The notes beneath the pieces were generated by a model. The model did no database searches. It was not told the origin of the DNA and saw only the letters and a list, made by a program, of their open reading frames with translations. From Pleurocapsa sp. CCALA 161 (GTDB taxonomy: Bacteria; Cyanobacteriota; Cyanobacteriia; Cyanobacteriales; Xenococcaceae), in NCBI RefSeq assembly GCF_003003995.1, contig NZ_PVWF01000045.1, forward strand, positions 1-40,175: a DNA stretch of 40,175 nt, read 5' to 3'. Shown piece after piece: positions 8,610 through 16,952 of this stretch (the first letter of the stretch is position 1; the number at the start of each line of letters is the position of its first letter). A program made the position numbers and the translations under genes.

Positions 8610-8640
8610 GATCGCCTTACTCAAAAGCGATCGTTTTTTT
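8610..8640 (+). terminator. Rho-independent terminator for the repeat-protein gene
   Basis: GATCGC (8610-8615) pairs with GCGATC (8627-8632) across an 11-nt loop, followed by G and seven T residues (8634-8640). It lies about 90 bases past the stop codon, between two convergent genes. Confidence 0.6.
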
Positions 8641-8647
8641 GTTTAAA

Positions 8648-9649
8648 TTACCGAACAAATTGAGGCATGATTTCTGCTGCGGTGAACAAGCCAGTAATGC
8701 CACGACGATTAAAAGCCATTCCCGCTTTAAGATAGCCAAAAGCAGGGCCACAGACGTTAGCTGCCATACTAGTTTCATCCCCTAAAGTAAAAGTATGGGT
8801 AGAGGTTTTGCCTTCAAAAGTACGTCCTGTAACTTTGACATTGGTGCTTAGAGGTTTTTTGGGGTTACGGGTGTCTACCACACCTCCTACAGTAACGCGA
8901 TCGCGATCGCAAATACCAGCTAGTTCCAACATAATGTCGTCGGCGTGTTCCATATTCTCCAAGGAGATAATGCCATTGGTTTTGTCTAACAAGGCAGCAA
9001 CTTCTTCATCAGTCATTGCGCTTGCTTTTTCCACATCATATTCGGGCATATGAGCAATATCTTCTCTAATGGTGGCGCGATATGCCTCCCAATTAGCAAT
9101 TCCTACCCCAAAAGTAATTTTAACACTGTGAATTTCACTATAGCTTTGAGCAGCGATCGCCGCAGCAGCGGTTAATAAGCCAGGAGTTGCACCACAGCCT
9201 GTTAGATAGGTAATACCTGCCTGCTGTAAATCAGACTGCAATTCCAGCAATTGTTCTACGGCGCTAGTTCTTTTTAAAGCATCTACCAGCACTCCTTGCC
9301 ATCCAGCATGGATAAATTGCCGTGCCACATCTGCCATAAAGGTATTGGGTAAGTTAGGTAGAGCAAGAAAATAGCCATCTACGTCAGCATTTTCGACTAA
9401 ATCTTGGATGCTATTACTACTCAAAACACCCCCAGTCGCTAGATACCCTACAGAATGATGCTTGTCATAGGCAGAAATTGCTGCGTCTATATCTAAACCT
9501 GCGGATCTGTAAACATAGCCTTTGTGATCTGCTGCTGCTACCAAGGTCATCTCTTGTTTGGCAGCCAAAATCTTGGCTGCTGCTTGTCCTAAACCACCAA
9601 AACCTAATACTCCAACTCTGATCGGATTACCCGCTTGATTGATCATCAT
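8648..9649 (-). CDS. bioU: BioU-type (S)-8-amino-7-oxononanoate synthase (single-turnover biotin enzyme)
   Basis: A Rossmann-fold protein long annotated as saccharopine dehydrogenase-like. It is most like cyanobacterial BioU, which converts 7-keto-8-aminopelargonate to 7,8-diaminononanoate in place of BioA by sacrificing the amino group of its own lysine, with NAD(P)H and CO2. What is visible: the dinucleotide motif [14 protein letters not shown] near the N-terminus, a conserved [12 protein letters not shown] segment whose Lys falls at residue 126 (125 from the next Met), close to Lys124 of the Synechocystis enzyme, and the [15 protein letters not shown] segment. The frame opens at 9676, but the tandem ATGs at 9649/9646 put the Rossmann motif at a usual distance from the start. 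The identification rests on remembered family features and is not verified by alignment. Confidence 0.75.
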   Translation of the reverse strand: MMINQAGNPIRVGVLGFGGLGQAAAKILAAKQEMTLVAAADHKGYVYRSAGLDIDAAISAYDKHHSVGYLATGGVLSSNSIQDLVENADVDGYFLALPNLPNTFMADVARQFIHAGWQGVLVDALKRTSAVEQLLELQSDLQQAGITYLTGCGATPGLLTAAAAIAAQSYSEIHSVKITFGVGIANWEAYRATIREDIAHMPEYDVEKASAMTDEEVAALLDKTNGIISLENMEHADDIMLELAGICDRDRVTVGGVVDTRNPKKPLSTNVKVTGRTFEGKTSTHTFTLGDETSMAANVCGPAFGYLKAGMAFNRRGITGLFTAAEIMPQFVR

Positions 9650-9929
9650 CTCTGACTCTAACTTGAATACATACAAGATTGTATAATCCCAAGCTCATAG
9701 CTAAGATTAAATTAAAAGTTATTTTTACCGATCGCCAACTACAACACAATTTATTTAATATACAACTTATGATTTTTAAGAGCGATCGCGCCAACCTAGG
9801 TGATTGTTTTGGTGTTTGATTATCAAGCGATCGCCTTGTTGTTTGTAGAAGAACGACCTATTATCTGTCATCACCGTTTTATAGTTAAATTATACCGATC
9901 TACTTAATTGAAGCTAAAAATTGAGAATC

Positions 9930-10277
9930 ATGACTGAATTGTTAGAGCAAAAATGCGTTCCTTGTACTGGCAGCTTACCGACTGCTACAGCAGCAGAAAT
10001 TGATACTTACAAAAAACAGCTACCCGACTGGAATCTGATTACCGAAAATGGTGAATTACGTCTACAACGAGTTTTTCAATTTGCCGACTTTAGAGACGCA
10101 CTAGCTTTTACTAATTTAGTCGGGAATCTTGCAGAGGAAGAAGGACATCATCCTGCTTTACTGACTGAATGGGGTAAAGTGACCGTTACCTGGTGGACTC
10201 ATGCTATTGGTGGACTTCACCATAATGATTTTATTATGGCAGCCAAAAGCGATGCAGCGTGGAAAGCAAAAGAGTGA
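9930..10277 (+). CDS. Pterin-4a-carbinolamine dehydratase (PCD/DCoH family)
   Basis: A small cytosolic dehydratase that regenerates the pterin cofactor after aromatic hydroxylation. In organisms lacking phenylalanine hydroxylase it may recycle or protect other pterins. The family motif EEGHHP (71-75, H73/H74) and the downstream WWTHAIGGLHHNDFIMA (H91) give the expected active-site histidines. The 115 residues are slightly longer than typical, owing to an N-terminal extension with C9 and C12. ATG at 9930 is preferred over the in-frame TTG at 9921. No other pterin gene is adjacent. Confidence 0.93.
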   Translation: MTELLEQKCVPCTGSLPTATAAEIDTYKKQLPDWNLITENGELRLQRVFQFADFRDALAFTNLVGNLAEEEGHHPALLTEWGKVTVTWWTHAIGGLHHNDFIMAAKSDAAWKAKE

Positions 10278-10493
10278 TGCTCTAACCCCTATACGAGCGT
10301 AATACCTGGCTCATTCTCTGTGCCGACCTAAATTTCTATTGCCAATTATTTGCCATTATCGCTCCTGACAGCCAAGATAGTAAGACTTTTAGAGATCTTA
10401 ATTATTAAAACTAGTTAATATCCATTAATTGCGCAAGTGCGATCGCCAAAAAATCATGGTCGTAATCTTGATCTATTATTTGTTAGCTGTTGT

Positions 10494-10500
10494 AGGAGAA
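10494..10500 (+). promoter_or_regulatory. Ribosome binding site of the epimerase gene
   Basis: TAGGAGA ends 7 bases before the ATG at 10508, an optimal Shine-Dalgarno spacing. It selects that ATG over the overlapping TTG at 10505. Clear sites like this are uncommon in the rest of the window. Confidence 0.6.
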
Positions 10501-10507
10501 TTCATTG

Positions 10508-11521
10508 ATGAAAATTTTGGTTACTGGCGTAGCTGGCTTTATTGGTTTCCACTTGGCGAAAAGATTGCTAGCTGAAGGCAACCAAGTATATGGGGTTGAT
10601 AATCTTAACAACTACTATGATGTTGGTTTAAAGCAGGCTCGTTTAAGACAACTGTTGCCCAATCCTCAGTTTACTTTTGAATATTTAGATATCAGCGATC
10701 GCCTTTTAACCGCTAATTTATTTACAGCAGGTAAATTTGAAGTGGTAGTTCACCTGGCAGCACAGGCAGGGGTGCGTTATTCTTTGGAAAATCCTCACGC
10801 CTATGTCGACAGTAACTTAATTGGTTTTACGAATATTCTTGAAGGTTGTCGCTATAATCCAGTTCAGCATCTAATTTTTGCCTCTTCTAGTTCTATCTAT
10901 GGCAAAAATACTCAAGTTCCTTTTTCCGTCGCCGATCCCGTAGACAGTCCCGTATCCTTATATGCTGCTACCAAGAAAGCCAATGAGTTGATGGCTCACG
11001 CCTATAGTCATCTTTATCAAATTCCCGCGACAGGACTACGTTTCTTTACAGTATATGGACCCTGGGGTCGACCTGATATGGCCTATTATAAATTTGTTCA
11101 GGCGATCGCTGAAGAGCGACCTATCGATGTTTATAATTATGGCAAAATGAAGCGCGATTTTACCTACATTGACGATGTAGTGACAGGCATAGTTAAATTA
11201 ATTCCTCACCGAACCAAATTACACCCTCCCTATAAGATTTATAATTTAGGTAATAATCATCCTGTAGAGTTACAAGAATTTATTGCCACTATTGAAACTT
11301 TGATGGGTAAATGCGCCCAGAAAAACTTTTTGCCCATGCAGCCAGGAGATGTAGTTGCTACCTATGCAGATATTCAAGAATTGATGAACGATATTAATTT
11401 TAAACCCACAACCTCTGTTGCCCAAGGTTTAGCCAGTTTTGTTAACTGGTATAGCTCATATTATGGTTATAATACCGTCACAGAAAAGTCTTTATCTCCT
11501 AAATTATCCACTGCCGTTTAA
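10508..11521 (+). CDS. NAD-dependent epimerase, UDP-glucuronate 4-epimerase-like
   Basis: An extended short-chain dehydrogenase of 337 residues. The NAD motif GVAGFIG lies at about residues 7-13. The catalytic set is the SSSSIYG loop and YAATK (Y152, K156). The stretch PWGRPDMAYYKF matches UDP-glucuronate 4-epimerases, which make UDP-galacturonate for polysaccharides. UDP-glucose 4-epimerase-like specificity remains possible. AGGAGA at 10495-10500 sits 7 bases before ATG 10508, which decides the start over the TTG at 10505. It would supply sugar precursors for envelope or exopolysaccharide, such as the cluster at 23-30 kb. The gene ends two bases from the convergent DUF1517 gene. Confidence 0.88.
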   Translation: MKILVTGVAGFIGFHLAKRLLAEGNQVYGVDNLNNYYDVGLKQARLRQLLPNPQFTFEYLDISDRLLTANLFTAGKFEVVVHLAAQAGVRYSLENPHAYVDSNLIGFTNILEGCRYNPVQHLIFASSSSIYGKNTQVPFSVADPVDSPVSLYAATKKANELMAHAYSHLYQIPATGLRFFTVYGPWGRPDMAYYKFVQAIAEERPIDVYNYGKMKRDFTYIDDVVTGIVKLIPHRTKLHPPYKIYNLGNNHPVELQEFIATIETLMGKCAQKNFLPMQPGDVVATYADIQELMNDINFKPTTSVAQGLASFVNWYSSYYGYNTVTEKSLSPKLSTAV

Positions 11522-11523
11522 GA

Positions 11524-12558
11524 CTACAATAATCTGGTCATCTCTGTATATTCAGTTAGTAACTGAGCATTGGAGAGATAGACACCTTCCTGTTGAGGAT
11601 TCCAGAATAATTCATATTTAATCACTAAGTTTTTTTCTAACTTGCCTAGTTGATTCAATTCTTTAACTAACTGTTCTTTGGTGTTAATTGTCTTAGACAC
11701 AACAGCTTTAGATGTACAGAGAATGAGAGTGACCACTACATAACTATAGCTTTCTAGAGCATCACTGTTATTAAAGTTGCGATTTTGATTAACTAAACTT
11801 GGTGTTTTACGATCACATCTAGTCTTTTCTTGAGCGGTGATAAAATCAAATTCTGGTCTAACTTTGTGTAAAGGAAGAGTTGCCGAAGTATAACTTGCAT
11901 GGGTCCAATGTCCCTGCTCAATTAGTACCCTAACTGTCTGATGCATCAAATCTACTACATCATGCTCTACCTCTACGCTCATCAGAGTAATTCGATTTAA
12001 CTCTTCTCTCAACCGAGTAGCAGGAGGAGAAAAGGCAATTTGTAGCTTAGATACCGTTGCTTGATTAACATCTTGTTCTGCTTGCAAGATCGAATCTATT
12101 GGGTTGGAATCGGCTAATTCTTGCTGTCGATCGCTATTTAAAATATCATCAGGTTCATCAGGCTTGATCAACAGCATTCTATAGAACAAAAATAGGGGAT
12201 AGAAAATACCCAAGGGAACAAAAAACAACATGAACAAAGACAGCGAGATCAGCCTAACTAATTTTGCTTGGGTTGTTTTTTCATCCGAGTTAGATGCTGC
12301 TAATTTTGTTTGATCTGAATTATTTGAATTATTTGACAAGACATAAAGTTCACTTTGCTGCTTAATAGAAAATGTTACTCTTATATTTTTGTGAGCATCT
12401 TGATGAGTTGATTTACTTTCTAATAACGATAGTCGATCATCAAATGTATTTGCCAATGTCGACTCTATCTTCGTCGGCCCTAAGCTATAAGTAGTAGTAG
12501 CTAATAAGGTGGCGATTAAAAGCCTGAGATTAGCAGGATTAAAATTATATTTAAACAC
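11524..12558 (-). CDS. DUF1517 family membrane protein
   Basis: 344 residues. The N-terminus (residues 1-36) is hydrophobic and may be a signal sequence or anchor. A second membrane segment lies near 101-128 (LVRLISLSLFMLFFVPLGIF). The conserved domain occupies about 165-344 and ends with the family pattern YVVVTLILCTS ... EQLVKELNQLGKL ... YELFWNPQQEGVYLSNAQLLTEYTEM. The family is shared by cyanobacteria and chloroplasts and is of unknown function. The usual Gly-rich linker is not obvious here. GTG at 12558 is the start; no strong ribosome site is seen. It converges on the epimerase gene with only two bases between stops, leaving no room for a terminator. Confidence 0.8.
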   Translation of the reverse strand: MFKYNFNPANLRLLIATLLATTTYSLGPTKIESTLANTFDDRLSLLESKSTHQDAHKNIRVTFSIKQQSELYVLSNNSNNSDQTKLAASNSDEKTTQAKLVRLISLSLFMLFFVPLGIFYPLFLFYRMLLIKPDEPDDILNSDRQQELADSNPIDSILQAEQDVNQATVSKLQIAFSPPATRLREELNRITLMSVEVEHDVVDLMHQTVRVLIEQGHWTHASYTSATLPLHKVRPEFDFITAQEKTRCDRKTPSLVNQNRNFNNSDALESYSYVVVTLILCTSKAVVSKTINTKEQLVKELNQLGKLEKNLVIKYELFWNPQQEGVYLSNAQLLTEYTEMTRLL

Positions 12559-12789
12559 TTTTAAAAATAATTAGTGAAAGATTTTTTATATTAATAAAAA
12601 TTTACTGTTTTTATCTGATATATGATGGTTTTCATCAAATTATAAATTAAATTATCCAATTTTCTCTGTCTTTGAATAGAAGCCGTAACTAAAGTGACGG
12701 ATTTACAGTAAAACTAGTCACTAAATTGCATTCGAATTCAGCAAGATCATGAGGGACAGTACTGTCAAAAAAGTAAGTTCTGTTAGAGG

Positions 12790-13683
12790 TTAAGTGCGCG
12801 TCGCTTGTTTTTTCGTTTCTCTTGCTCGACGACGGTTTAGTTGTCGGACTTTTTTCTCTGGAGTTAAGCGATCGTAACAGCGAGGACAAGAAATATTTGC
12901 TTGATAGTGTGGCGAGTTTTTATCTGCTTTAGAAATAGGATGTCCACAGGCATAGCAAAGCTCATGACTACCAAGTTTTAGACCTTCTTTGACAGCAACT
13001 CGCTCATCAAAAACAAAACATTCTCCCTCCCACATACTTTCTTCAGGAGATACATTTTCCAAATATTTCAAAATTCCCCCTTTAAGGTGATAGACCTCTT
13101 TAAACCCTTGAGATAGCAGATATGCCGAGGCTTTTTCGCAACGAATTCCTCCAGTGCAGAACATTGCTACTTTAGAATTTTCTTGAGGATTCAGATTTTG
13201 AGCTATATATTCAGGAAACTCACGAAAAGATTGAGTATGGGGGTTTTGCGCTCGTTGAAAACTACCTATTTCTACTTCATATTCATTTCTGGTATCAATC
13301 ACAACTACTTCAGGATCGCCGATCACCCGATTCCAATCTTGAGGATCGACATAAGTACCAACCTGTTGGTTAGGGTTAATCTCTGGCAAGCCAAGAGTAA
13401 CAATTTCTGCTTTTATTTTGACCTTTAGCCGAACAAAAGGAGGTTTTTCGGTTATAGATTCTTTAGATTCTAAATCAGCAAGATTAGGGAGGCTACGAAG
13501 ATGGGTTAAAACACTGGCGATCGCCTTTGCACTTCCAGCGATCGTGCCGTTAATTCCTTCTGCTGCCAAGATAATTGTACCTTTGACCTCTTGTAATTGA
13601 CACCAAGCCAAAATTTGCTGCTGTTTAGCTTTTAGATCCGAAATATTAGCGAATTTATAAAAAGTAGCAATCAAATAAGTCAT
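12790..13683 (-). CDS. trhO: tRNA uridine(34) hydroxylase TrhO (rhodanese family)
   Basis: TrhO (YceA) hydroxylates U34 of certain tRNAs at C5 with O2, the first step towards 5-alkoxyuridine modifications that widen wobble decoding. The 297 residues comprise an N-terminal ACP-like domain (1-100), a rhodanese domain with the loop CTGGIRC (C176, C182) and a C-terminal Cys-rich tail (CYACGHPIS ... CPRCYDRL), all family hallmarks. Its ATG lies 15 bases after the panB stop, so the two genes are probably co-transcribed from the panB promoter. No functional link to pantothenate is known. Confidence 0.93.
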   Translation of the reverse strand: MTYLIATFYKFANISDLKAKQQQILAWCQLQEVKGTIILAAEGINGTIAGSAKAIASVLTHLRSLPNLADLESKESITEKPPFVRLKVKIKAEIVTLGLPEINPNQQVGTYVDPQDWNRVIGDPEVVVIDTRNEYEVEIGSFQRAQNPHTQSFREFPEYIAQNLNPQENSKVAMFCTGGIRCEKASAYLLSQGFKEVYHLKGGILKYLENVSPEESMWEGECFVFDERVAVKEGLKLGSHELCYACGHPISKADKNSPHYQANISCPRCYDRLTPEKKVRQLNRRRARETKKQATRT

Positions 13684-13698
13684 CGCAATTGTAGGTAA

Positions 13699-14478
13699 CT
13701 ATGATTGAGGAAATTTTTGGTGCTGTACTTCTTGAGTAAAATCTTGAACGGCATCAGTAATGACCTGTTTGAGATTAACATAAGACTTCGCAAAGGGCGG
13801 TTGCCTGGAGGACATCCCCAACAAATCAGCGGTCACTAACACCTGACCATCGCATTTATTACCTGCACCAATGCCAATGGTGGGAATAGCTATTTTATCA
13901 GTAATAGTTGCTGCCAGATCGCTAGGAATATGTTCTAGGATAATGCCAAATGCTCCTGCTTGAGCCAGAGCGATCGCCTGATCAATAATTATTTGTGCTG
14001 ATTCTTTGGTCTGTCCCTGCTGTTTGTAGCCCAAAATTCGCACCGACTGGGGAGTCAAACCCACATGACCCATGACGGGAATGCCGATTATCGTTAATTC
14101 TTGAACTATATTAACAATCTTCGGATGGCCTCCTTCGAGTTTAACTGCCGATGCACCAGTTTCTTTAAGCACTCTCCCTGCTGCTGCGATCGCCTGAGAG
14201 ACACTAACTTGATAGCTCATAAACGGCAGATCGCAAACGACCAGGGCATGTTGAACCCCACGGCAAACGGCTTTTGTGTGATGAATCATCTCATCCAGAG
14301 TCACAGGTAAAGTACTCGAATGACCCAAGCCGACCATAGCTAAGGAATCCCCCACGAGGATAATATCTACTCCTGCTCGATCTAAAATCCTTGCCAGACT
14401 ATATTCCCAGGCGGTAAGGGAAATAATTGAACGTCCTGACTGTTTCCACTGAGTTAATTGCTGTAAAGTTACTGCCAT
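13699..14478 (-). CDS. panB: 3-methyl-2-oxobutanoate hydroxymethyltransferase (PanB)
   Basis: PanB transfers a hydroxymethyl group from 5,10-methylene-THF to alpha-ketoisovalerate, giving ketopantoate for pantothenate and CoA. The 259 residues match the family length. Metal ligands are recognisable as D44 (VGDSLAM), D83 (VCDLPF) and E115 (KLEGG), and the catalytic Glu as E182 (IILEHIP). The GIGAG loop is near the C-terminus. It is the first gene of a likely panB-trhO unit and diverges from the ABC ATPase gene across a 93-bp gap that should hold both promoters. Confidence 0.97.
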   Translation of the reverse strand: MAVTLQQLTQWKQSGRSIISLTAWEYSLARILDRAGVDIILVGDSLAMVGLGHSSTLPVTLDEMIHHTKAVCRGVQHALVVCDLPFMSYQVSVSQAIAAAGRVLKETGASAVKLEGGHPKIVNIVQELTIIGIPVMGHVGLTPQSVRILGYKQQGQTKESAQIIIDQAIALAQAGAFGIILEHIPSDLAATITDKIAIPTIGIGAGNKCDGQVLVTADLLGMSSRQPPFAKSYVNLKQVITDAVQDFTQEVQHQKFPQS

Positions 14479-14571
14479 TGCGATCTAAGCTGGGTCTAAT
14501 ATTTTGGAAGCTGTTATTTAAAGCTATTGTTTTATTGTAAAAGCTGAAGATTACAACTTAATTATTAGAAC

Positions 14572-15633
14572 ATGGCAAAACTTAAATTACAAAATTTACA
14601 GAAGAAATATCGTGCTGATGTTATTCCTGTCAAAGATATTTCCTTAGAAATTGATGACGGTGAATTTCTGACTTTACTAGGGCCGTCTGGATGCGGTAAG
14701 TCTACCCTGTTACGTCTAATTGCTGGCTTAGAGGCTCCCACTAGGGGAGAGGTAAGTATTGGCGGGCAAAATGTCAATCAGACTGCTCCTGGCGATCGCA
14801 ATATGGCAATGGTCTTTCAAAGTTATGCTCTCTATCCTCACATGACGGCAGCAGAAAATATTGCTACAGCCTTAAAAATACGCAAGATGCCAGAAGCGGA
14901 AATCAAGCGTCGAGTTAATGAGGCAGCTCACAAATTAGAGTTGACCAGTCTGCTCAACCGTAAGCCTGGTCAAATGTCTGGCGGTCAAAGGCAAAGAGTG
15001 GCTTTAGCTAGAGCTTTAGTGCGTAACCCAGAAGTGTTCTTATTAGACGAGCCATTAAGCAATCTGGATGCATTATTACGCGAGCAGGTAAGAGCGCAGA
15101 TGAAACAGCTATTTAAAGAGCAAAACAAGCCTGTAGTCTATGTCACTCACGATCAAACCGAAGCCATGACCCTATCTACCAAGGTGGCAGTATTAAACCA
15201 AGGCATGATCCAGCAGTTAGATCCGCCTAGTCGCATCTACTCCCATCCTGCGAATGAATTTGTGGCCAGCTTTGTCGGTAGTCCCCAGATGAATTTGTTA
15301 ACCCTCAGATGTGAAAACGATAAAGCATTTTTAGGGAAAAATCAGCTTAAATTACCTGCTATGAGCCAAAAAGCTGCTCAAATTGTCTTGGGAATTAGAC
15401 CCGAAGATGTATTGATTGCGACTGGCGAATCAGAAACAACTATTGTGGGTCAAGTTTATCTAGTCGAACAATTGGGTAAAGATAATCTAGTCAGCGTCAG
15501 AATAAACGGCTCGGAAATTACGATTAGAGCTTTGTTACCAAGTGACACCGAGTGGCAAGACCAAACAATTCCTCTAGCAATTCAACCCCAGAAAATTCAT
15601 TGGTTTGATGTTGAGACAGGCGATCGCCTGTGA
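14572..15633 (+). CDS. ABC transporter ATP-binding protein, MalK/UgpC type
   Basis: 353 residues. The nucleotide-binding domain (1-235) has Walker A GPSGCGKST (37-45), Q-loop near 83, signature SGGQRQR (136-142), Walker B VFLLDEP (155-161) and the H-loop VTHDQTEAM. A C-terminal OB/TOBE domain (about 240-353) places it in the carbohydrate-uptake CUT1 class (MalK, UgpC, MsmK). In cyanobacteria, such an ATPase is often encoded away from its permeases and may serve several sugar or osmolyte transporters; here no permease or binding protein is nearby. The substrate is unknown. Confidence 0.93.
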   Translation: MAKLKLQNLQKKYRADVIPVKDISLEIDDGEFLTLLGPSGCGKSTLLRLIAGLEAPTRGEVSIGGQNVNQTAPGDRNMAMVFQSYALYPHMTAAENIATALKIRKMPEAEIKRRVNEAAHKLELTSLLNRKPGQMSGGQRQRVALARALVRNPEVFLLDEPLSNLDALLREQVRAQMKQLFKEQNKPVVYVTHDQTEAMTLSTKVAVLNQGMIQQLDPPSRIYSHPANEFVASFVGSPQMNLLTLRCENDKAFLGKNQLKLPAMSQKAAQIVLGIRPEDVLIATGESETTIVGQVYLVEQLGKDNLVSVRINGSEITIRALLPSDTEWQDQTIPLAIQPQKIHWFDVETGDRL

Positions 15634-15663
15634 ATAATCAGAAAGCTATATACTCAATCCTGT

Positions 15664-16648
15664 ATGGCTTTTGGAGTTTATTCGAGCGATCGCGATTGCT
15701 CGGGAAAAGAACATTCTACAGTAATTTTGATCGCACTTATTCTCGAACAACATGGTGAATTTAACGTTCAAAGATTACCTGAAGCAATTGATCAAGAGAC
15801 TAAAAAGCCTTACATTGCTAAAACTGACAAGAGTAAATTAAAATTAGCTAACCTTAAGAAAGCCTTGGTACAGCTTTTTAAGCCAGAGGGTCATAATATT
15901 CCCGATACTGCTTTATTCTACTTCTCAGGGCATGGATTGCGAGATACTTTAGGTATTCAAGAAGGTTTTTTAGCGACTAGCGATGTCGAGCCGAATTCAG
16001 AATTTTATGGTTTATCTTTGCAATGGTTGCGTCTTTTACTGCAAGAAAGACCCATTAGACAGCAAATTATTTGGTTAGATTGTTGTCATAGTGGAGAATT
16101 GCTTAATTTTAACGAAGCCGATCCTGGTGATATTGGTCAAGCTAGAAATCGCAGTTTCATTGCAGCCTCTAGGGAATTTGAACAAGCTTATGAAGATTTA
16201 GGCGATCGCTACAGTGTGTTAACTAAAGTTCTTCTAGAAGGCTTAGATCCAAGTCGCTGTACGCAACAATGGGTAACTAACATCAGTTTGGTAGATTTTA
16301 TCGATAAGAATTTAAAAAATGCCACTCAAAGACCAATTTATACTAGCTTCGGCGCACCAATTAATTTAACTCGGACATTAACAGCAACAGAAACAAAAAC
16401 AGAAGCTACGGCAGAAATTTGTACTTATAAAGGATTGCAGTATTTTGATCGTGATGATGCTAACTATTTTTACGGACGAGAGGAATTAACCGATCGGCCT
16501 ACTCAATAAAATCAGACAAGATAATTTTCTCGCCATCCTAGGGGCTTCTGGTAGTGGTAAATCTTCAGTACTCAGGTCAGGATTAGTTCATCAGTTGCAA
16601 TTTTTTATTTTTTTAAATTATGGGCTAATTGAGTTATTTGACCCATAG
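15664..16648 (+). pseudogene. Caspase-like (peptidase C14)-nSTAND1 protein, frameshifted and truncated
   Basis: The first 281 codons give a caspase-like domain with catalytic His in YFSGHG (H90) and Cys in DCCHSG (C141), then the start of an nSTAND1 NTPase (TYKGLQYFDRDDANYFYGRE). The frame ends at 16507. In the +1 frame the sequence resumes at 16499 as LLNKIRQDNFLAILGASGSG and continues with KSS, which is the expected Walker A (16541-16567). One extra C at about 16498 explains the break. Homology then stops near 16600 and the frame ends at 16648, so most of the NTPase and any WD40/TPR sensor repeats are gone. The N-terminus also lacks the usual first strand. In cyanobacteria such proteins are thought to act in programmed cell death or phage defence. 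Confidence 0.85.
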
Positions 16649-16952
16649 CTTGCTTATTAAAGGATATTTATTCGAGACGGATTAGTGTTGCGATCGCGTG
16701 TTGGAGAAATTCTAGTTATTTAGAGCGATTATTATTACTGAATAGAATCGTGATAAGGCGATCGCCTTAATTAAGAGCAGAGGGGCAGAGGCGCAAAGAA
16801 GTAACAGAGCAATGTTTTTCTTACCTACTACCTACTACCTACTACCTACTACCCATTTGCGAAGCTTATACTAAAGCACTCGCTTCGCATCGTCCGAAGG
16901 TGTACCCGTACCCTTTAGGGAATCCTTTAGGGCGTTCGCCCCTACTACCCAC
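16649..16952. repeat. Repeat-rich spacer (short tandem repeats and palindromes)
   Basis: There are no genes here. It contains purine-rich GAGCAGAGGGGCAGAGGCG (near 16776), a short repetitive sequence type common in cyanobacterial spacers, then four perfect copies of the heptamer CCTACTA (16824-16851). A palindrome-rich block follows: TGCGAAGC (16858-16865) pairs with GCTTCGCA (16882-16889), and CCCTTTAGGG lies at 16911-16920. The decamer CTACTACCCA occurs at both edges (16846-16855 and 16942-16951). It sits between a decayed gene and an intact one, consistent with a deletion or insertion scar. Confidence 0.75.

Noticed and set aside
12689-12889. Minus-strand frame overlapping the 5' side of the spacer and the trhO end
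   Set aside because: It overlaps the conserved C-terminus of TrhO in another frame and has no protein-like pattern.
16824-16851. CCTACTA repeats considered as a CRISPR array
   Set aside because: The units are 7 bp, directly abutting and without spacers. This is a short tandem repeat.
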